Source of the DNA: Ornithodoros turicata
Lineage: Eukaryota; Arthropoda; Arachnida; Ixodida; Argasidae
DNA length: 64,000 nucleotides
Assembly: GCF_037126465.1 (NCBI RefSeq)
Contig: NC_088201.1
Span: 231,590,258 to 231,654,257, forward strand
Direction of reading: 5' to 3'
Shown: piece by piece, positions 26,901 to 40,883 of the stretch
Layout of the letters: each line of letters opens with the position of its first letter
How positions within the stretch are numbered: position 1 is the stretch's first letter
The notes under the pieces: generated by a model
Told to the model about the DNA's origin: nothing
Databases searched by the model: none
What the model saw: only the letters and a program-made list of their open reading frames with translations
Program-made: the position numbers and the translations under genes

Positions 26901-29900
26901 AGAAGATGATTACGAGCACTGGGAGTGACACTTCCTTGTTTTGATATTTCTATGTCGCTTTTAACGACAGTGTGCTTGGTTTGCTCACTGCCATTAGAGG
27001 ATAAGACGTTAGGGGTTCTATTAGGAACCGCTGTCGATCACCAGCGACGATGCCGATCGAGGAGTATTGGTAGAGGATGATTACGAGCACTGGGAGTGAC
27101 ACTTCCTTGTTTTGATATTTCTATGTCGCTTTGAACGACAGTGTGCTTGGTTTGCTCACTGCCATTAGAGGTTAAGACGTTAGGGGTCCTATTAGGAACC
27201 GCTGTCGATCACCAGCGACGGTGCCGATAGAGGAGCATTGGTAGAAGATGATTACGAGCACCGGGAGTGACACTTCCTTGTTTTGATATTTCTATGTCGC
27301 TTTTAACGACAGTGTGCTTGGTTTGCTCACTGCCATTAGAGGTTAAGACGTTAGGGGTCCTATTAGGAACCGCTGTCGATCACCAGCGACGATGCCGATA
27401 GAGGAGTATTGGTAGAAGATGATTACGAGCACTGGGAGTGACACTTCCTTGTTTTGATATTTCTATGTCGCTTTTAACGACAGTGTGCTTGGTTTGCTCA
27501 CTGCCATTAGAGGATAAGACGTTAGGGGTTCTATTAGGAACCGCTGTCGATCACCAGCGACGATGCCGATAGAGGAGTATTGGTAGAAGATGATTACGAG
27601 CACCGGGAGTGACACTTCCTTGTTTTGATATTTCTATGTCGCTTTTAACGACAGTGTGCTTGGTTTGCTCACTGCCATTAGAGGATAAGACGTTAGGGGT
27701 TCTATTAGGAACCGCTGTCGATCACCAGCGACGATGCCGATAGAGGAGTATTGGTAGAAGATGATTACGAGCACCGGGAGTGACACTTCCATGTTTTGAT
27801 ATTTCTATATCGCTTTTAACGACAGTGTGCTTGGTTTGCTCACTGCCATTAGAGGTTAAGACGTTAGGGGTCCTATTAGGAACCGCTGTCGATCACCAGC
27901 GACGATGCCGATAGAGGAGCATTGGTAGAAGATGATTACGAGCACCGGGAGTGACACTTCCTTGTTTTGATATTTCTATGTCGCTTTTAACGACAGTGTG
28001 CTTGGTTTGCTCACTGTCATTAGAGGTTAAGACGTTAGAGGTCCTATGAGGAACCGCTGTCGATCACCAGCGACGGTGCCGATAGAGGAGCATTGGTAGA
28101 AGATGATTACGAGCACCGGGAGTGACACTTCCTTGTTTTGATATTTCTATGTCGCTTTTAACGACAGTGTGCTTGGTTTGCTCACTGCCATTAGAGGTTA
28201 AGACGTTAGAGGTCCTATTAGGAACCGCTGTCGATCACCAGCGACGATGCCGATAGAGGAGTATTGGTAGAAGATGATTACGAGCACCGGGAGTGACACT
28301 TCCTTGTTTTGATATTTCTATGTCGCTTTTAACGACAGTGTGCTTGGTTTGCTCACTGCCATTAGAGGTTAAGACGTTAGGGGTCCTATTAGGAACCGCT
28401 GTCGATCACCAGCGACGATGCCGATAGAGGAGTATTGGTAGAAGATGATTACGAGCACCGGGAGTGACACTTCCTTGTTTTGATATTTCTATGTCGCTTT
28501 GAACGACAGTGTGCTTGGTTTGCTCACTGCCATTAGAGGTTAAGACGTTAGGGGTCCTATTAGGAACCGCTGTCGATCACCAGCGACGGTGCCGATAGAG
28601 GAGCATTGGTAGAAGATGATTACGAGCACCGGGAGTGACACTTCCTTGTTTTGATATTTCTATGTCGCTTTTAACGACAGTGTGCTTGGTTTGCTCACTG
28701 CCATTAGAGGTTAAGACGTTAGGGGTCCTATTAGGAACCGCTGTCGATCACCAGCGACGATGCCGATAGAGGAGTACTGGTAGAAGATGATTACGAGCAC
28801 CGGGAGTGACACTCCCTTGTTTTGATATTTCTATGTCGCTTTTAACAACAGTGTGCTTGGTTTGCTCACTGCTATTAGAGGTTAAGACGTTAGGGGTCCT
28901 ATTAGGAACCGCTGTCGATCACCAGCGACGATGCCGATAGAGGAGTATTGGTAGAAGATGATTACGAGCACCGGCAGTAACACTTCCTTGTTTTGATATT
29001 TCTATGTCGCTTTTAACAACAGTGTGCTTGGTTTGCTCACTGCCATTAGAGGTTAAGACGTTAGAGGTCCTATTAGGAACCGCTGTCGATCACCAGCGAC
29101 GATGCCAATAGAGGAGTATTGGTAGAAGATGATTACGAGCACCGGGAGTGACACTTCCTTGTTTTGATATTTCTATGTCGCTTTTAACGACAGTGTGCTT
29201 GGTTTGCTCACTGCCATTAGAGGTTAAGACGTTAGGGGTCCTATTAGGAACCGCTGTCGATCACCAGCGACGATGCAGATAGACGAGTATTGGTAGATGA
29301 TTACGAGCACCGGGAGTGACACTTCCTTGTTTTGATATTTCTATGTCGCTTTGAACGACAGTGTGCTTGGTTTGCTCACTGCCATTAGAGGTTAAGACGT
29401 TAGGGGTCCTATTAGGAACCGCTGTCGATCACCAGCGACGGTGCCGATAGAGGAGCATTGGTAGAAGATGATTACGAGCACCGGGAGTGACACTTCCTTG
29501 TTTTGATATTTCTATGTCGCTTTTAACGACAGTGTGCTTGGTTTGCTCACTGCCATTAGAGGTTAAGACGTTAGCGGTCCTATTAGGAACCGCTGTCGAT
29601 CACCAGCGACGGTGCCGATAGAGGAGCATTGGTAGAAGATGATTACGAGCACCGGGAGTGACACTTCCTTGTTTTGATATTTCTATGTCGCTTTTAACGA
29701 CAGTGTGCCTGGTTTGCTCACTGCCATTAGAGGTTAAGACGTTAGGGGTCCTATTAGGAACCGCTGTCGATCACCAGCGACGGTGCCGATAGAGGAGCAT
29801 TGGTAGAAGATGATTACGAGCACCGGGAGTGACACTTCCTTGTTTTGATATTTCTATGTCGCTTTTAACGACAGTGTGCTTGGTTTGCTCACTGCCATTA

Positions 29901-32900
29901 GAGGTTAAGACGTTAGGGGTCCTATTAGGAACCGCTGTCGATCACCAGCGACGGTGCCGATAGAGGAGCATTGGTAGAAGATGATTACGAGCACCGGGAG
30001 TGACACTTCCTTGTTTTGATATTTCTATGTCGCTTTGAACGACAGTGTGCTTGGTTTGCTCACTGCCATTAGAGGTTAAGACGTTAGGGGTCCTATTAGG
30101 AACCGCTGTCGATCACCAGCGACGATGCCGATAGAGGAGTATTGGTAGAAGATGATTACGAGCACTGGGAGTGACACTTCCTTGTTTTGATATTTCTATG
30201 TCGCTTTTAACGACAGTGTGCTTGGTTTGCTCACTGCCATTAGAGGTTAAGACGTTAGGGGTCCTATTAGCAACCGCTGTCGATCACCAGCGACGATGCC
30301 GATAGAGGAGTATTGGTAGAAGATGATTACGAGCACCAGGAGTGACACTTCCTTGTTTTGATATTTCTATGTCGCTTTTAGCGACAGTGTGCTTGGTTTG
30401 CTCACTGCCATTAGAGGTTAAGACGTTAGGGGTCCTATTAGCAACCGCTGTCGATCACCAGCGACGATGCCGATAGAGGAGTATTGGTAGAAGATGATTA
30501 CGAGCACCAGGAGTGACACTTCCTTGTTTTGATATTTCTATGTCGCTTTTAGCGACAGTGTGCTTGGTTTGCTCACTGCCATTAGAGGTTAAGACGTTAG
30601 GGGTCCTATTAGGAACCGCTGTCGATCACCAGCGACGGTGCCGATAGAGGAGCATTGGTAGAAGATGATTACGAGCACCGGGAGTGACACTTCCTTGTTT
30701 TGATATTTCTATGTCGCTTTTAACGACAGTGTGCTTGGTTTGCTCACTGCCATTAGAGGTTAAGACGTTAGGGGTCCTATTAGGAACCGCTGTCGATCAC
30801 CAGCGACGGTGCCGATAGAGGAGCATTGGTAGAAGATGATTACGAGCACCGGGAGTGACACTTCCTTGTTTTGATATTTCTATGTCGCTTTGAACGACAG
30901 TGTGCTTGGTTTGCTCACTGCCATTAGAGGTTAAGACGTTAGGGGTCCTATTAGGAACCGCTGTCGATCACCAGCGACGATGCCGATAGAGGAGTATTGG
31001 TAGAAGATGATTACGAGCACCGGGAGTGACACTTCCTTGTTTTGATATTTCTATGTCGCTTTGAACGACAGTGTGCTTGGTTTGCTCACTGCCATTAGAG
31101 GTTAAGACGTTAGGGGTCCTATTAGGAACCGCTGTCGATCACCAGCGACGATGCCGATAGAGGAGTATTGGTAGAAGATGATTACGAGCACCGGGAGTGA
31201 CACTTCCTTGTTTTGATATTTCTATGTCGCTTTTAACGACAGTATGCTTGGTTTGCTCACTGCCATTAGAGGTTAAGACGTTAGGGGTCCTATTAGCAAC
31301 CGCTGTCGATCACCAGCGACGATGCCGATAGAGGAGTATTGGTAGAAGATGATTACGAGCACCAGGAGTGACACTTCCTTGTTTTGATATTTCTATGTCG
31401 CTTTTAGCGACAGTGTGCTTGGTTTGCTCACTGCCATTAGGGGTTAAGACGTTAGGGGTCCTATTAGGAACCGCTGTCGATCACCAGCGACGATGCCGAT
31501 AGAGGAGTATTGGTAGAAGATGATTACGAGCACCGGGAGTGACACTTCCTTGTTTTGATATTTCTAGGTCGCTTTTAGCGACAGTGTGCTTGGTTTGCTC
31601 ACTGCCATTAGAGGTTAAGACGTTAGGGGTCCTATTAGGAACCGCTGTCGATCACCAGCGACGGTGCCGATAGAGGAGCATTGGTAGAAGATGATTACGA
31701 GCACCGGGAGTGACACTTCCTTGTTTTGATATTTCTATGTCGCTTTTAACGACAGTGTGCTTGGTTTGCTCACTGCCATTAGAGGTTAAGACGTTAGGGG
31801 TCCTATTAGGAACCGCTGTCGATCACCAGCGACGGTGCCGATAGAGGAGCATTGGTAGAAGATGATTACGAGCACCGGGAGTGACACTTCCTTGTTTTGA
31901 TATTTCTATGTCGCTTTGAACGACAGTGTGCTTGGTTTGCTCACTGCCATTAGAGGTTAAGACGTTAGGGGTCCTATTAGGAACCGCTGTCGATCACCAG
32001 CGACGATGCCGATAGAGGAGTATTGGTAGAAGATGATTACGAGCACCGGGAGTGACACTTCCTTGTTTTGATATTTCTATGTCGCTTTGAACGACAGTGT
32101 GCTTGGTTTGCTCACTGCCATTAGAGGTTAAGACGTTAGGGGTCCTATTAGGAACCGCTGTCGATCACCAGCGACGATGCCGATAGAGGAGTATTGGTAG
32201 AAGATGATTACGAGCACCGGGAGTGACACTTCCTTGTTTTGATATTTCTATGTCGCTTTTAACGACAGTGTGCTTGGTTTGCTCACTGCCATTAGAGGTT
32301 AAGACGTTAGGGGTCCTATTAGCAACCGCTGTCGATCACCAGCGACGATGCCGATAGAGGAGTATTGGTAGAAGATGATTACGAGCACCAGGAGTGACAC
32401 TTCCTTGTTTTGATATTTCTATGTCGCTTTTAGCGACAGTGTGCTTGGTTTGCTCACTGCCATTAGGGGCTAAGACGTTAGGGGTCCTATTAGGAACCGC
32501 TGTCGATCACCAGCGACGATGCCGATAGAGGAGTATTGGTAGAAGATGATTACGAGCACCGGGAGTGACACTTCCTTGTTTTGATATTTCTAGGTCGCTT
32601 TTAACGACAGTGTGCTTGGTTTGCTCACTGCCATTAGAGGTTAAGATGTTAGGGGTCCTATTAGGAACCGCTGTCGATCACCAGCGACGATGCCGATAGA
32701 GGAGTATTGGTAGAAGATGATTACGAGCACCGGGAGTGACACTTCCTTGTTTTGATATTTCTATGTCGCTTTTAACGACAGTGTGCTTGGTTTGCTCACT
32801 GCCATTAGAGGATAAGACGTTAGGGGTTCTATTAGGAACCGCTGCCGATCACCAGCGACGATGCCGATAGAGGAGTATTGGTAGAAGATGATTACGAGCA

Positions 32901-35900
32901 CCGGGAGTGACACTTCCTTGTTTTGATATTTCTATGTCGCTTTTAACGACAGTGTGCTTGGTTTGCTCACTGCCATTAGAGGATAAGACGTTAGGGGTTC
33001 TATTAGGAACCGCTGTCGATCACCAGCGACGATGCCGATAGAGGAGTATTGGTAGAAGATGATTACGAGCACCGGGAGTGACACTTCCATGTTTTGATAT
33101 TTCTATATCGCTTTTAACGACAGTGTGCTTGGTTTGCTCACTGCCATTAGAGGTTAAGACGTTAGGGGTCCTATTAGGAACCGCTGTCGATCACCAGCGA
33201 CGATGCCGATAGAGGAGCATTGGTAGAAGATGATTACGAGCACCGGGAGTGACACTTCCTTGTTTTGATATTTCTATGTCGCTTTTAACGACAGTGTGCT
33301 TGGTTTGCTCACTGCCATTAGAGGTTAAGACGTTAGAGGTCCTATGAGGAACCGCTGTCGATCACCAGCGACGGTGCCGATAGAGGAGCATTGGTAGAAG
33401 ATGATTACGAGCACCGGGAGTGACACTTCCTTGTTTTGATATTTCTATGTCGCTTTTAACGACAGTGTGCTTGGTTTGCTCACTGCCATTAGAGGTTAAG
33501 ACGTTAGAGGTCCTATTAGGAACCGCTGTCGATCACCAGCGACGATGCCGATAGAGGAGTATTGGTAGAAGATGATTACGAGCACCGGGAGTGACACTTC
33601 CTTGTTTTGATATTTCTATGTCGCTTTTAACGACAGTGTGCTTGGTTTGCTCACTGCCATTAGAGGTTAAGACGTTAGGGGTCCTATTAGGAACCGCTGT
33701 CGATCACCAGCGACGATGCAGATAGACGAGTATTGGTAGAAGATGATTACGAGCACCGGGAGTGACACTTCCTTGTTTTGATATTTCTATGTCGCTTTGA
33801 ACGACAGTGTGCTTGGTTTGCTCACTGCCATTAGAGGTTAAGACGTTAGAGGTCCTATGAGGAACCGCTGTCGATCACCAGTGACGGTGCCGATAGAGGA
33901 GCATTGGTAGATGATTACGAGCACCGGGAGTGACACTTCCTTGTTTTGATATTTCTATGTCGCTTTTAACGACAGTGTGCTTGGTTTGCTCACTGCCATT
34001 AGAGGTTAAGACGTTAGGGGTCCTATTAGGAACCGCTGTCGATCACCAGCGACGATGCCGATAGAGGAGTATTGGTAGAAGATGATTACGAGCACTGGGA
34101 GTGACACTTCCTTGTTTTGATATTTCTATGTCGCTTTTAACGACAGTGTGCTTGGTTTGCTCACTGCCATTAGAGGATAAGACGTTAGGGGTTCTATTAG
34201 GAACCGCTGTCGATCACCAGCGACGATGCCGATCGAGGAGTATTGGTAGAAGATGATTACGAGCACTGGGAGTGACACTTCCTTGTTTTGATATTTCTAT
34301 GTCGCTTTGAACGACAGTGTGCTTGGTTTGCTCACTGCCATTAGAGGTTAAGACGTTAGGGGTCCTATTAGGAACCGCTGTCGATCACCAGCGACGGTGC
34401 CGATAGAGGAGCATTGGTAGAAGATGATTACGAGCACCGGGAGTGACACTTCCTTGTGTTGATATTTCTATGTCGCTTTTAACGACAGTGTGCTTGGTTT
34501 GCTCACTGCCATTAGAGGTTAAGACGTTAGGGGTCCTATTAGGAACCGCTGTCGATCACCAGCGACGATGCCGATAGAGGAGTATTGGTAGAAGATGATT
34601 ACGAGCACTGGGAGTGACACTTCCTTGTTTTGATATTTCTATGTCGCTTTTAACGACAGTGTGCTTGGTTTGCTCACTGCCATTAGAGGATAAGACGTTA
34701 GGGGTTCTATTAGGAACCGCTGTCGATCACCAGCGACGATGCCGATAGAGGAGTATTGGTAGAAGATGATTACGAGCACCGGGAGTGACACTTCCTTGTT
34801 TTGATATTTCTATGTCGCTTTTAACGACAGTGTGCTTGGTTTGCTCACTGCCATTAGAGGATAAGACGTTAGGGGTTCTATTAGGAACCGCTGTCGATCA
34901 CCAGCGACGATGCCGATAGAGGAGTATTGGTAGAAGATGATTACGAGCACCGGGAGTGACACTTCCATGTTTTGATATTTCTATATCGCTTTTAACGACA
35001 GTGTGCTTGGTTTGCTCACTGCCATTAGAGGTTAAGACGTTAGGGGTCCTATTAGGAACCGCTGTCGATCACCAGCGACGATGCCGATAGAGGAGCATTG
35101 GTAGAAGATGATTACGAGCACCGGGAGTGACACTTCCTTGTTTTGATATTTCTATGTCGCTTTTAACGACAGTGTGCTTGGTTTGCTCACTGCCATTAGA
35201 GGTTAAGACGTTAGAGGTCCTATGAGGAACCGCTGTCGATCACCAGCGACGGTGCCGATAGAGGAGCATTGGTAGAAGATGATTACGAGCACCGGGAGTG
35301 ACACTTCCTTGTTTTGATATTTCTATGTCGCTTTTAGCGACAGTGTGCTTGGTTTGCTCACTGCCATTAGGGGTTAAGACGTTAGGGGTCCTATTAGGAA
35401 CCGCTGTCGATCACCAGCGACGATGCCGATAGAGGAGTATTGGTAGAAGATGATTACGAGCACCGGGAGTGACACTTCCTTGTTTTGATATTTCTAGGTC
35501 GCTTTTAACGACAGTGTGCTTGGTTTGCTCACTGCCATTAGAGGTTAAGATGTTAGGGGTCCTATTAGGAACCGCTGTCGATCACCAGCGACGATGCCGA
35601 TAGAGGAGTATTGGTAGAAGATGATTACGAGCACCGGGAGTGACACTTCCTTGTTTTGATATTTCTATGTCGCTTTGAACGACAGTGTGCTTGGTTTGCT
35701 CACTGCCATTAGAGGATAAGACGTTAGGGGTTCTATTAGGAACCGCTGTCGATCACCAGCGACGATGCCGATAGAGGAGTATTGGTAGAAGATGATTACG
35801 AGCACCGGGAGTGACACTTCCATGTTTTGATATTTCTATATCGCTTTTAACGACAGTGTGCTTGGTTTGCTCACTGCCATTAGAGGTTAAGACGTTAGGG

Positions 35901-38150
35901 GTCCTATTAGGAACCGCTGTCGATCACCAGCGACGATGCCGATAGAGGATCATTGGTAGAAGATGATTACGAGCACCGGGAGTGACACTTCCTTGTTTTG
36001 ATATTTCTATGTCGCTTTTAACGACAGTGTGCTTGGTTTGCTCACTGCCATTAGAGGTTAAGACGTTAGAGGTCCTATGAGGAACCGCTGTCGATCACCA
36101 GCGACGATGCCGATAGAGGAGTATTGGTAGAAGATGATTACGAGCACCGGGAGTGACACTTCCTTATTTTGATATTTCTATGTCGCTTTTAACGACAGTG
36201 TGCTTGGTTTGCTCACTGCCATTAGAGGTTAAGACGTTAGGGGTCCTATTAGGAACCGCTGTCGATCACCAGCGACGATGCCGATAGAGGAGCATTGGTA
36301 GAAGATGATTACGAGCACCGGGAGTGACACTTCCTTGTTTTGATATTTCTATGTCGCTTTTAACGACAGTGTGCTTGGTTTGCTCACTGCCATTAGAGGT
36401 TAAGACGTTAGGGGTCCTATTAGGAACCGCTGTCGATCACCAGCGACGATGCGGATAGAGGAGCATTGGTAGAAGATGATTACGAGCACCGGGAGTGACA
36501 CTTCCTTGTTTTGATATTTCTATGTCGCTTTTAACGACAGTGTGCTTGGTTTGCTCACTGCCATTAGAGGTTAAGACGTTAGGGGTCCTATTAGGAACCG
36601 CTGTCGATCACCAGCGACGATGCCGATAGAGGAGTATTGGTAGAAGATGATTACGAGCACCGGGAGTGACACTTCCTTGTTTTGATATTTCTATGTCGCT
36701 TTTAACGACAGTGTGCTTGGTTTGCTCACTGCCATTAGAGGTTAAGACGTTAGTGGTCCTATGAGGAATCGCTGTCGATCACCAGCGACGATGCCGATAG
36801 AGGAGTATTGGTAGAAGATGATTACGAGCACCGGGAGTGACACTTCCTTGTTTTGATATTTCTATGTCGCTTTTAACGACAGTGTGCTTGGTTTGCTCAC
36901 TGCCATTAGAGGTTAAGATGTTAGGGGTCCTATTAGGAACCGCTGTCGATCACCAGCGACGATGCCGATAGAGGAGTATTGGTAGAACATGATTACGAGC
37001 ACCGGGAGTGACACTTCCTTGTTTTGATATTTCTATGTCGCTTTGAACGACAGTGTGCTTGGTTTGCTCACTGCCATTAGAGGTTAAGACGTTAGGGGTC
37101 CTATTAGGAACCGCTGTCGATCACCAGCGACGATGCCGATAGAGGAGTATTGGTAGAAGATGATTACGAGCACCGGGAGTGACACTTCCTTGTTTTGATA
37201 TTTCTATGTCGCTTTTAACGACAGTGTGCTTGGTTTGCTCACTGCCATTAGAGGATAAGACGTTAGGGGTCCTATTAGGAACCGCTGTCGATCACCAGCG
37301 ACGATGCCGATAGAGGAGTATTGGTAGAACATGATTACGAGCACCGGGAGTGACACTTCCTTGTTTTGATATTTCTATGTCGCTTTGAACGACAGTGTGC
37401 TTGGTTTGCTCACTGCCATTAGAGGTTAAGACGTTAGGGGTCCTATTAGGAACCGCTGTCGATCACCAGCGACGATGCCGATAGAGGAGTATAGGTAGAA
37501 GATGATTACGAGCACCGGGAGTGACACTTCCTTGTTTTGATATTTCTATGTCGCTTTGAACGACAGTGTGCTTGGTTTGCTCACTGCCATTAGAGGTTAA
37601 GACGTTAGGGGTCCTATTAGGAACCGCTGTCGATCACCAGCGACGATGCCGATAGAGGAGTATTGGTAGAAGATGATTACGAGCACCGGGAGTGACACTT
37701 CCTTGTTTTGATATTTCTATGTCGCTTTGAACGACAGTGTGCTTGGTTTGCTCACTGCCATTAGAGGTTAAGACGTTAGGGGTCCTATTAGGAACCGCTG
37801 TCGATCACCAGCGACGATGCCGATAGAGGAGTATTGGTAGAAGATGATTACGAGCACCGGGAGTGACACTTCCTTGTTTTGATATTTCTATGTCGCTTTG
37901 AACGACAGTGTGCTTGGTTTGCTCACTGCCATTAGAGGTTAAGACGTTAGGGGTCCTATTAGGAACCGCTGTCGATCACCAGCGACGATGCCGATAGAGG
38001 AGTATTGGTAGAAGATGATTACGAGCACCGGGAGTGACACTTCCTCGTTTTGATATTTCTATGTCGCTTTTAACCACAGTGTGCTTGGTTTGCTCACTGC
38101 CATTAGAGGTTAAGTCGTTAGGGGTCCTATTAGGAACAGCTGTCGATCAC
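23944..38150 (+). repeat. 171-bp satellite array, about 83 monomers, with higher-order repeats
   Basis: The monomer period is 171 bp (GTGACAC starts at 24,363, 24,534, 24,705); units with a 3-base deletion (TGGTAGATGATT) are 168 bp. Each monomer contains a small inverted word pair, TCCTATTAGGA. Monomers are highly alike and fall into variants (GACGATGCC/GAGTATT, GACGGTGCC/GAGCATT, TTTGAACG, TATTAGCAAC, CCATGTTTTG). The variants recur at fixed spacings of 1,026, 1,878, 5,124 and 7,176 bp, a higher-order organisation. Open frames across it are not genes. Confidence 0.97.
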
Positions 38151-39790
38151 CAGCGATGACGATAGAGAAGTATTGGTAGAAGGCGATTAGGAGCACTGGG
38201 GGCAACACTACTTTGTTTTGGTATTTTCATGTCGCTTTTAAAGACAGTGTGCTTGCTTTGTTGACTGTCGTTAGAGGTTCAGACATCAGGGGCTTTATTC
38301 CGAGCCACTGCCCAGCGCCAGCGACTGTGTCGTTAGAAGATGATTACGAGCACTGGGAGCAGCACTTGCCCTTATTGGTATTTTCATGTCGTTTTTCATG
38401 ACAGTGCATTTCGTTTGTTGACTGTCGTTATGGGTTAAGACGTCAGGGACCCTATCCGAGCCGGTGTCGAGTGCCAGAGACAGTGTTGATAGAGTATCGG
38501 CAGAAGACGACTACGAGCATCAGAAGGGACACTTGCCCGTTTTGGTATTCCCATGTAGCTTTTAACGACAGTGTGCTTGATTTGTGGACTGTCGATGCAG
38601 GTTAAGACGTCAGGGTCCCTATTCCGAGCTGCTGTACAGCGCCAGTGCCGATGCCGATAGAGGAGCATTGGTATAAGGTGATTACGAGCACCGGGAGTGA
38701 TACTTCCTTGTTTTGATATTTCTATGTTGCTTCTAACGACAGTGTGCTTGGTTTGCTCACTGTCGTTAGAGGTTAAGACGTTAGGGGTCCTACTAGGAAC
38801 CGCTGTCGATCACCAGCGACGATGCTGATAGAGTATTGGTAGAAGATGATTACGAGCACCGGGAGTGACACTTCCTTGTTTTGATATATCTATGTCGCTT
38901 TTAACCACAGTGTGCTTGGTTTGCTCACTGCCATTAGAGGTTAAGTCGTTAGGGGTCCTATTAGGAACAGCTGTCGATCACCAGCGATGACGATAGAGAA
39001 GTATTGGTAGAAGGCGATTAGGAGCACTGGGGGCAACACTACTTTGTTTTGGTATTTTCATGTCGCTTTTAAAGACAGTGTGCTTGCTTTGTTGACTGTC
39101 GTTAGAGGTTCAGACATCAGGGGCTTTATTCCGAGCCACTGCCCAGCGCCAGCGACTGTGTCGTTAGAAGATGATTACGAGCACTGGGAGCAGCACTTGC
39201 CCTTATTGGTATTTTCATGTCGTTTTTCATGACAGTGCATTTCGTTTGTTGACTGTCGTTATGGGTTAAGACGTCAGGGACCCTATCCGAGCCGGTGTCG
39301 AGTGCCAGAGACAGTGTTGATAGAGTATCGGCAGAAGACGACTACGAGCATCAGAAGGGACACTTGCCCGTTTTGGTATTCCCATGTAGCTTTTAACGAC
39401 AGTGTGCTTGATTTGTGGACTGTCGATGCAGGTTAAGACGTCAGGGTCCCTATTCCGAGCTGGTGTACAGCGCCAGTGCCGATGCCGATAGAGGAGCATT
39501 GGTATAAGGTGATTACGAGCACCGGGAGTGACACTTCCTTGTTTTGATATTTCTATGTCGCTCTTAACGACAGTGTGCTTGGTATGCTCACTCTCATTAG
39601 AGGTTAAAACGTTAGGGGTCCTATTACGAACCGCTGTCGATCGCCAGCGACGATGCCGATAGAGGAGCATCGTTAGAGGGAGATTACGAGCACTGGGGAC
39701 GACACTTCCTTGTTTTGGTATTTCCAGGTCACTTTTAACGACAGCCCGCTTGGTTTGTTGACTGTCATTAGAGGTTCAGAGGTCAGGGGA
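38151..39790 (+). repeat. Degenerate satellite units with an 831-bp tandem duplication
   Basis: Diverged monomers mirror those of the left arm. A block from about 38,040 to 38,870 is repeated almost exactly 831 bases further on (38,871-39,701). The left arm shows this block at most once before the gap. Confidence 0.88.
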
Positions 39791-40254
39791 ACACAGCCAC
39801 TACTATGGGCTCCTGCAGGGTCCCTAATGGCCATTGTACAGGGCCTTTCCTGCCATGTCTGTGAGCACCGAAATATGCCACAGCGTTGACGACGGCACAA
39901 TACGTAAGGGCATAGCACTCCCAGAAACGTAGGGCGCGAAATCAAGTTATCGCGAATCACTCCTCAAACCACCTTCCTTCGAAAACGCGAAAACATTTTC
40001 CACGTCGAAAAAACGACTTCTACAGTAGTATATTTATGTGTTATGAACTCTCAAACAGAGAGAAAGAGTAACATTAAAGTCAGCCCGTAATGGGTAGCAC
40101 CACAGCGCGTACAGCTTGGGACAAATGTTTGCGGAACAGTGGGCGGTCGTAGTTCTCAATTGGAGTGGCACCCTAGCATCAGTCAGCAGCGGACACACAT
40201 ACTCTCAGATGGATAGAAATGACGATCACTCTATTTCTGTCCGGTCCCTTCCTG

Positions 40255-40883
40255 ATCATACCTGGGTAGTAATGTTATTACTGTAATGAAATTACAGTGA
40301 TAAATTACTTTTTCTGCTAATTTGTAATGTAATTTAATTAGTTGGACAGTACTTTTAATGACATTACTCATTACTTTTTACAAAACAATCGAGTGTGTGT
40401 TCTGTGCTGGCACTTGGCAGAAAGAGCTGGCGACTGGCGAGCTAAAAGATGAAGATGATGATGATGACTACGAGTACAACACCGCGTTGCCATCGTCCGC
40501 ACCGATAGAGAGAGTCTTCGGCATGGCTGAAGACCCGTTTCCTGATATGAGGAGCAGCCTAACGACGGCCACTTCGAAAGTCAGTTGCTTCTGCTGCAAG
40601 AAGAGCTTTTTTGCAATAAGAGAGAGCGACAATCCTTGTGATGCACAGAATAAAATACGACTTGCTGTTACAACATAGTGTTGTTTGACAATTAATTTCC
40701 ACGTGCTCAATAGCGTTAGGATTAAGTTCACAGCAATGGCTCCGTAATGTAGTTACTGTTTCGTAGTAATTGTAATGTAATTTCATTACATTTCAATTGC
40801 ACTAACAAGTAATGTAATTTAATTAAATTCTAATTGGAGTAATGTAATTTAATTACATTTTAGAAGTAATTTACCCAGGTATG
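40255..40883 (+). mobile_element. hAT-derived element, right-arm copy
   Basis: Mirror of 22,036-22,706, with the same ACCTGGGTA tips and AT-rich subterminal words. It encodes the transposase remnant at 40,358-40,678 on the plus strand. Confidence 0.7.
40358..40678 (+). pseudogene. hAT transposase C-terminal remnant, right-arm copy
   Basis: Contains SSAPIERVFGMAED and a RSSLTTATS stretch as in the left arm; the downstream end runs further open than in the left copy because of a frame difference near FFCNK/FFAIR. Confidence 0.55.

Noticed and set aside
23944..38150. Regularly spaced repeats considered as a CRISPR array
   Set aside because: Units are contiguous 171-bp monomers without unique spacers, in a eukaryotic context; this is a satellite.
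23944..38150. 171-bp period taken as alpha satellite homology
   Set aside because: The length matches but the sequence lacks recognisable alpha-satellite features; similar lengths arise from nucleosome-scale constraints.
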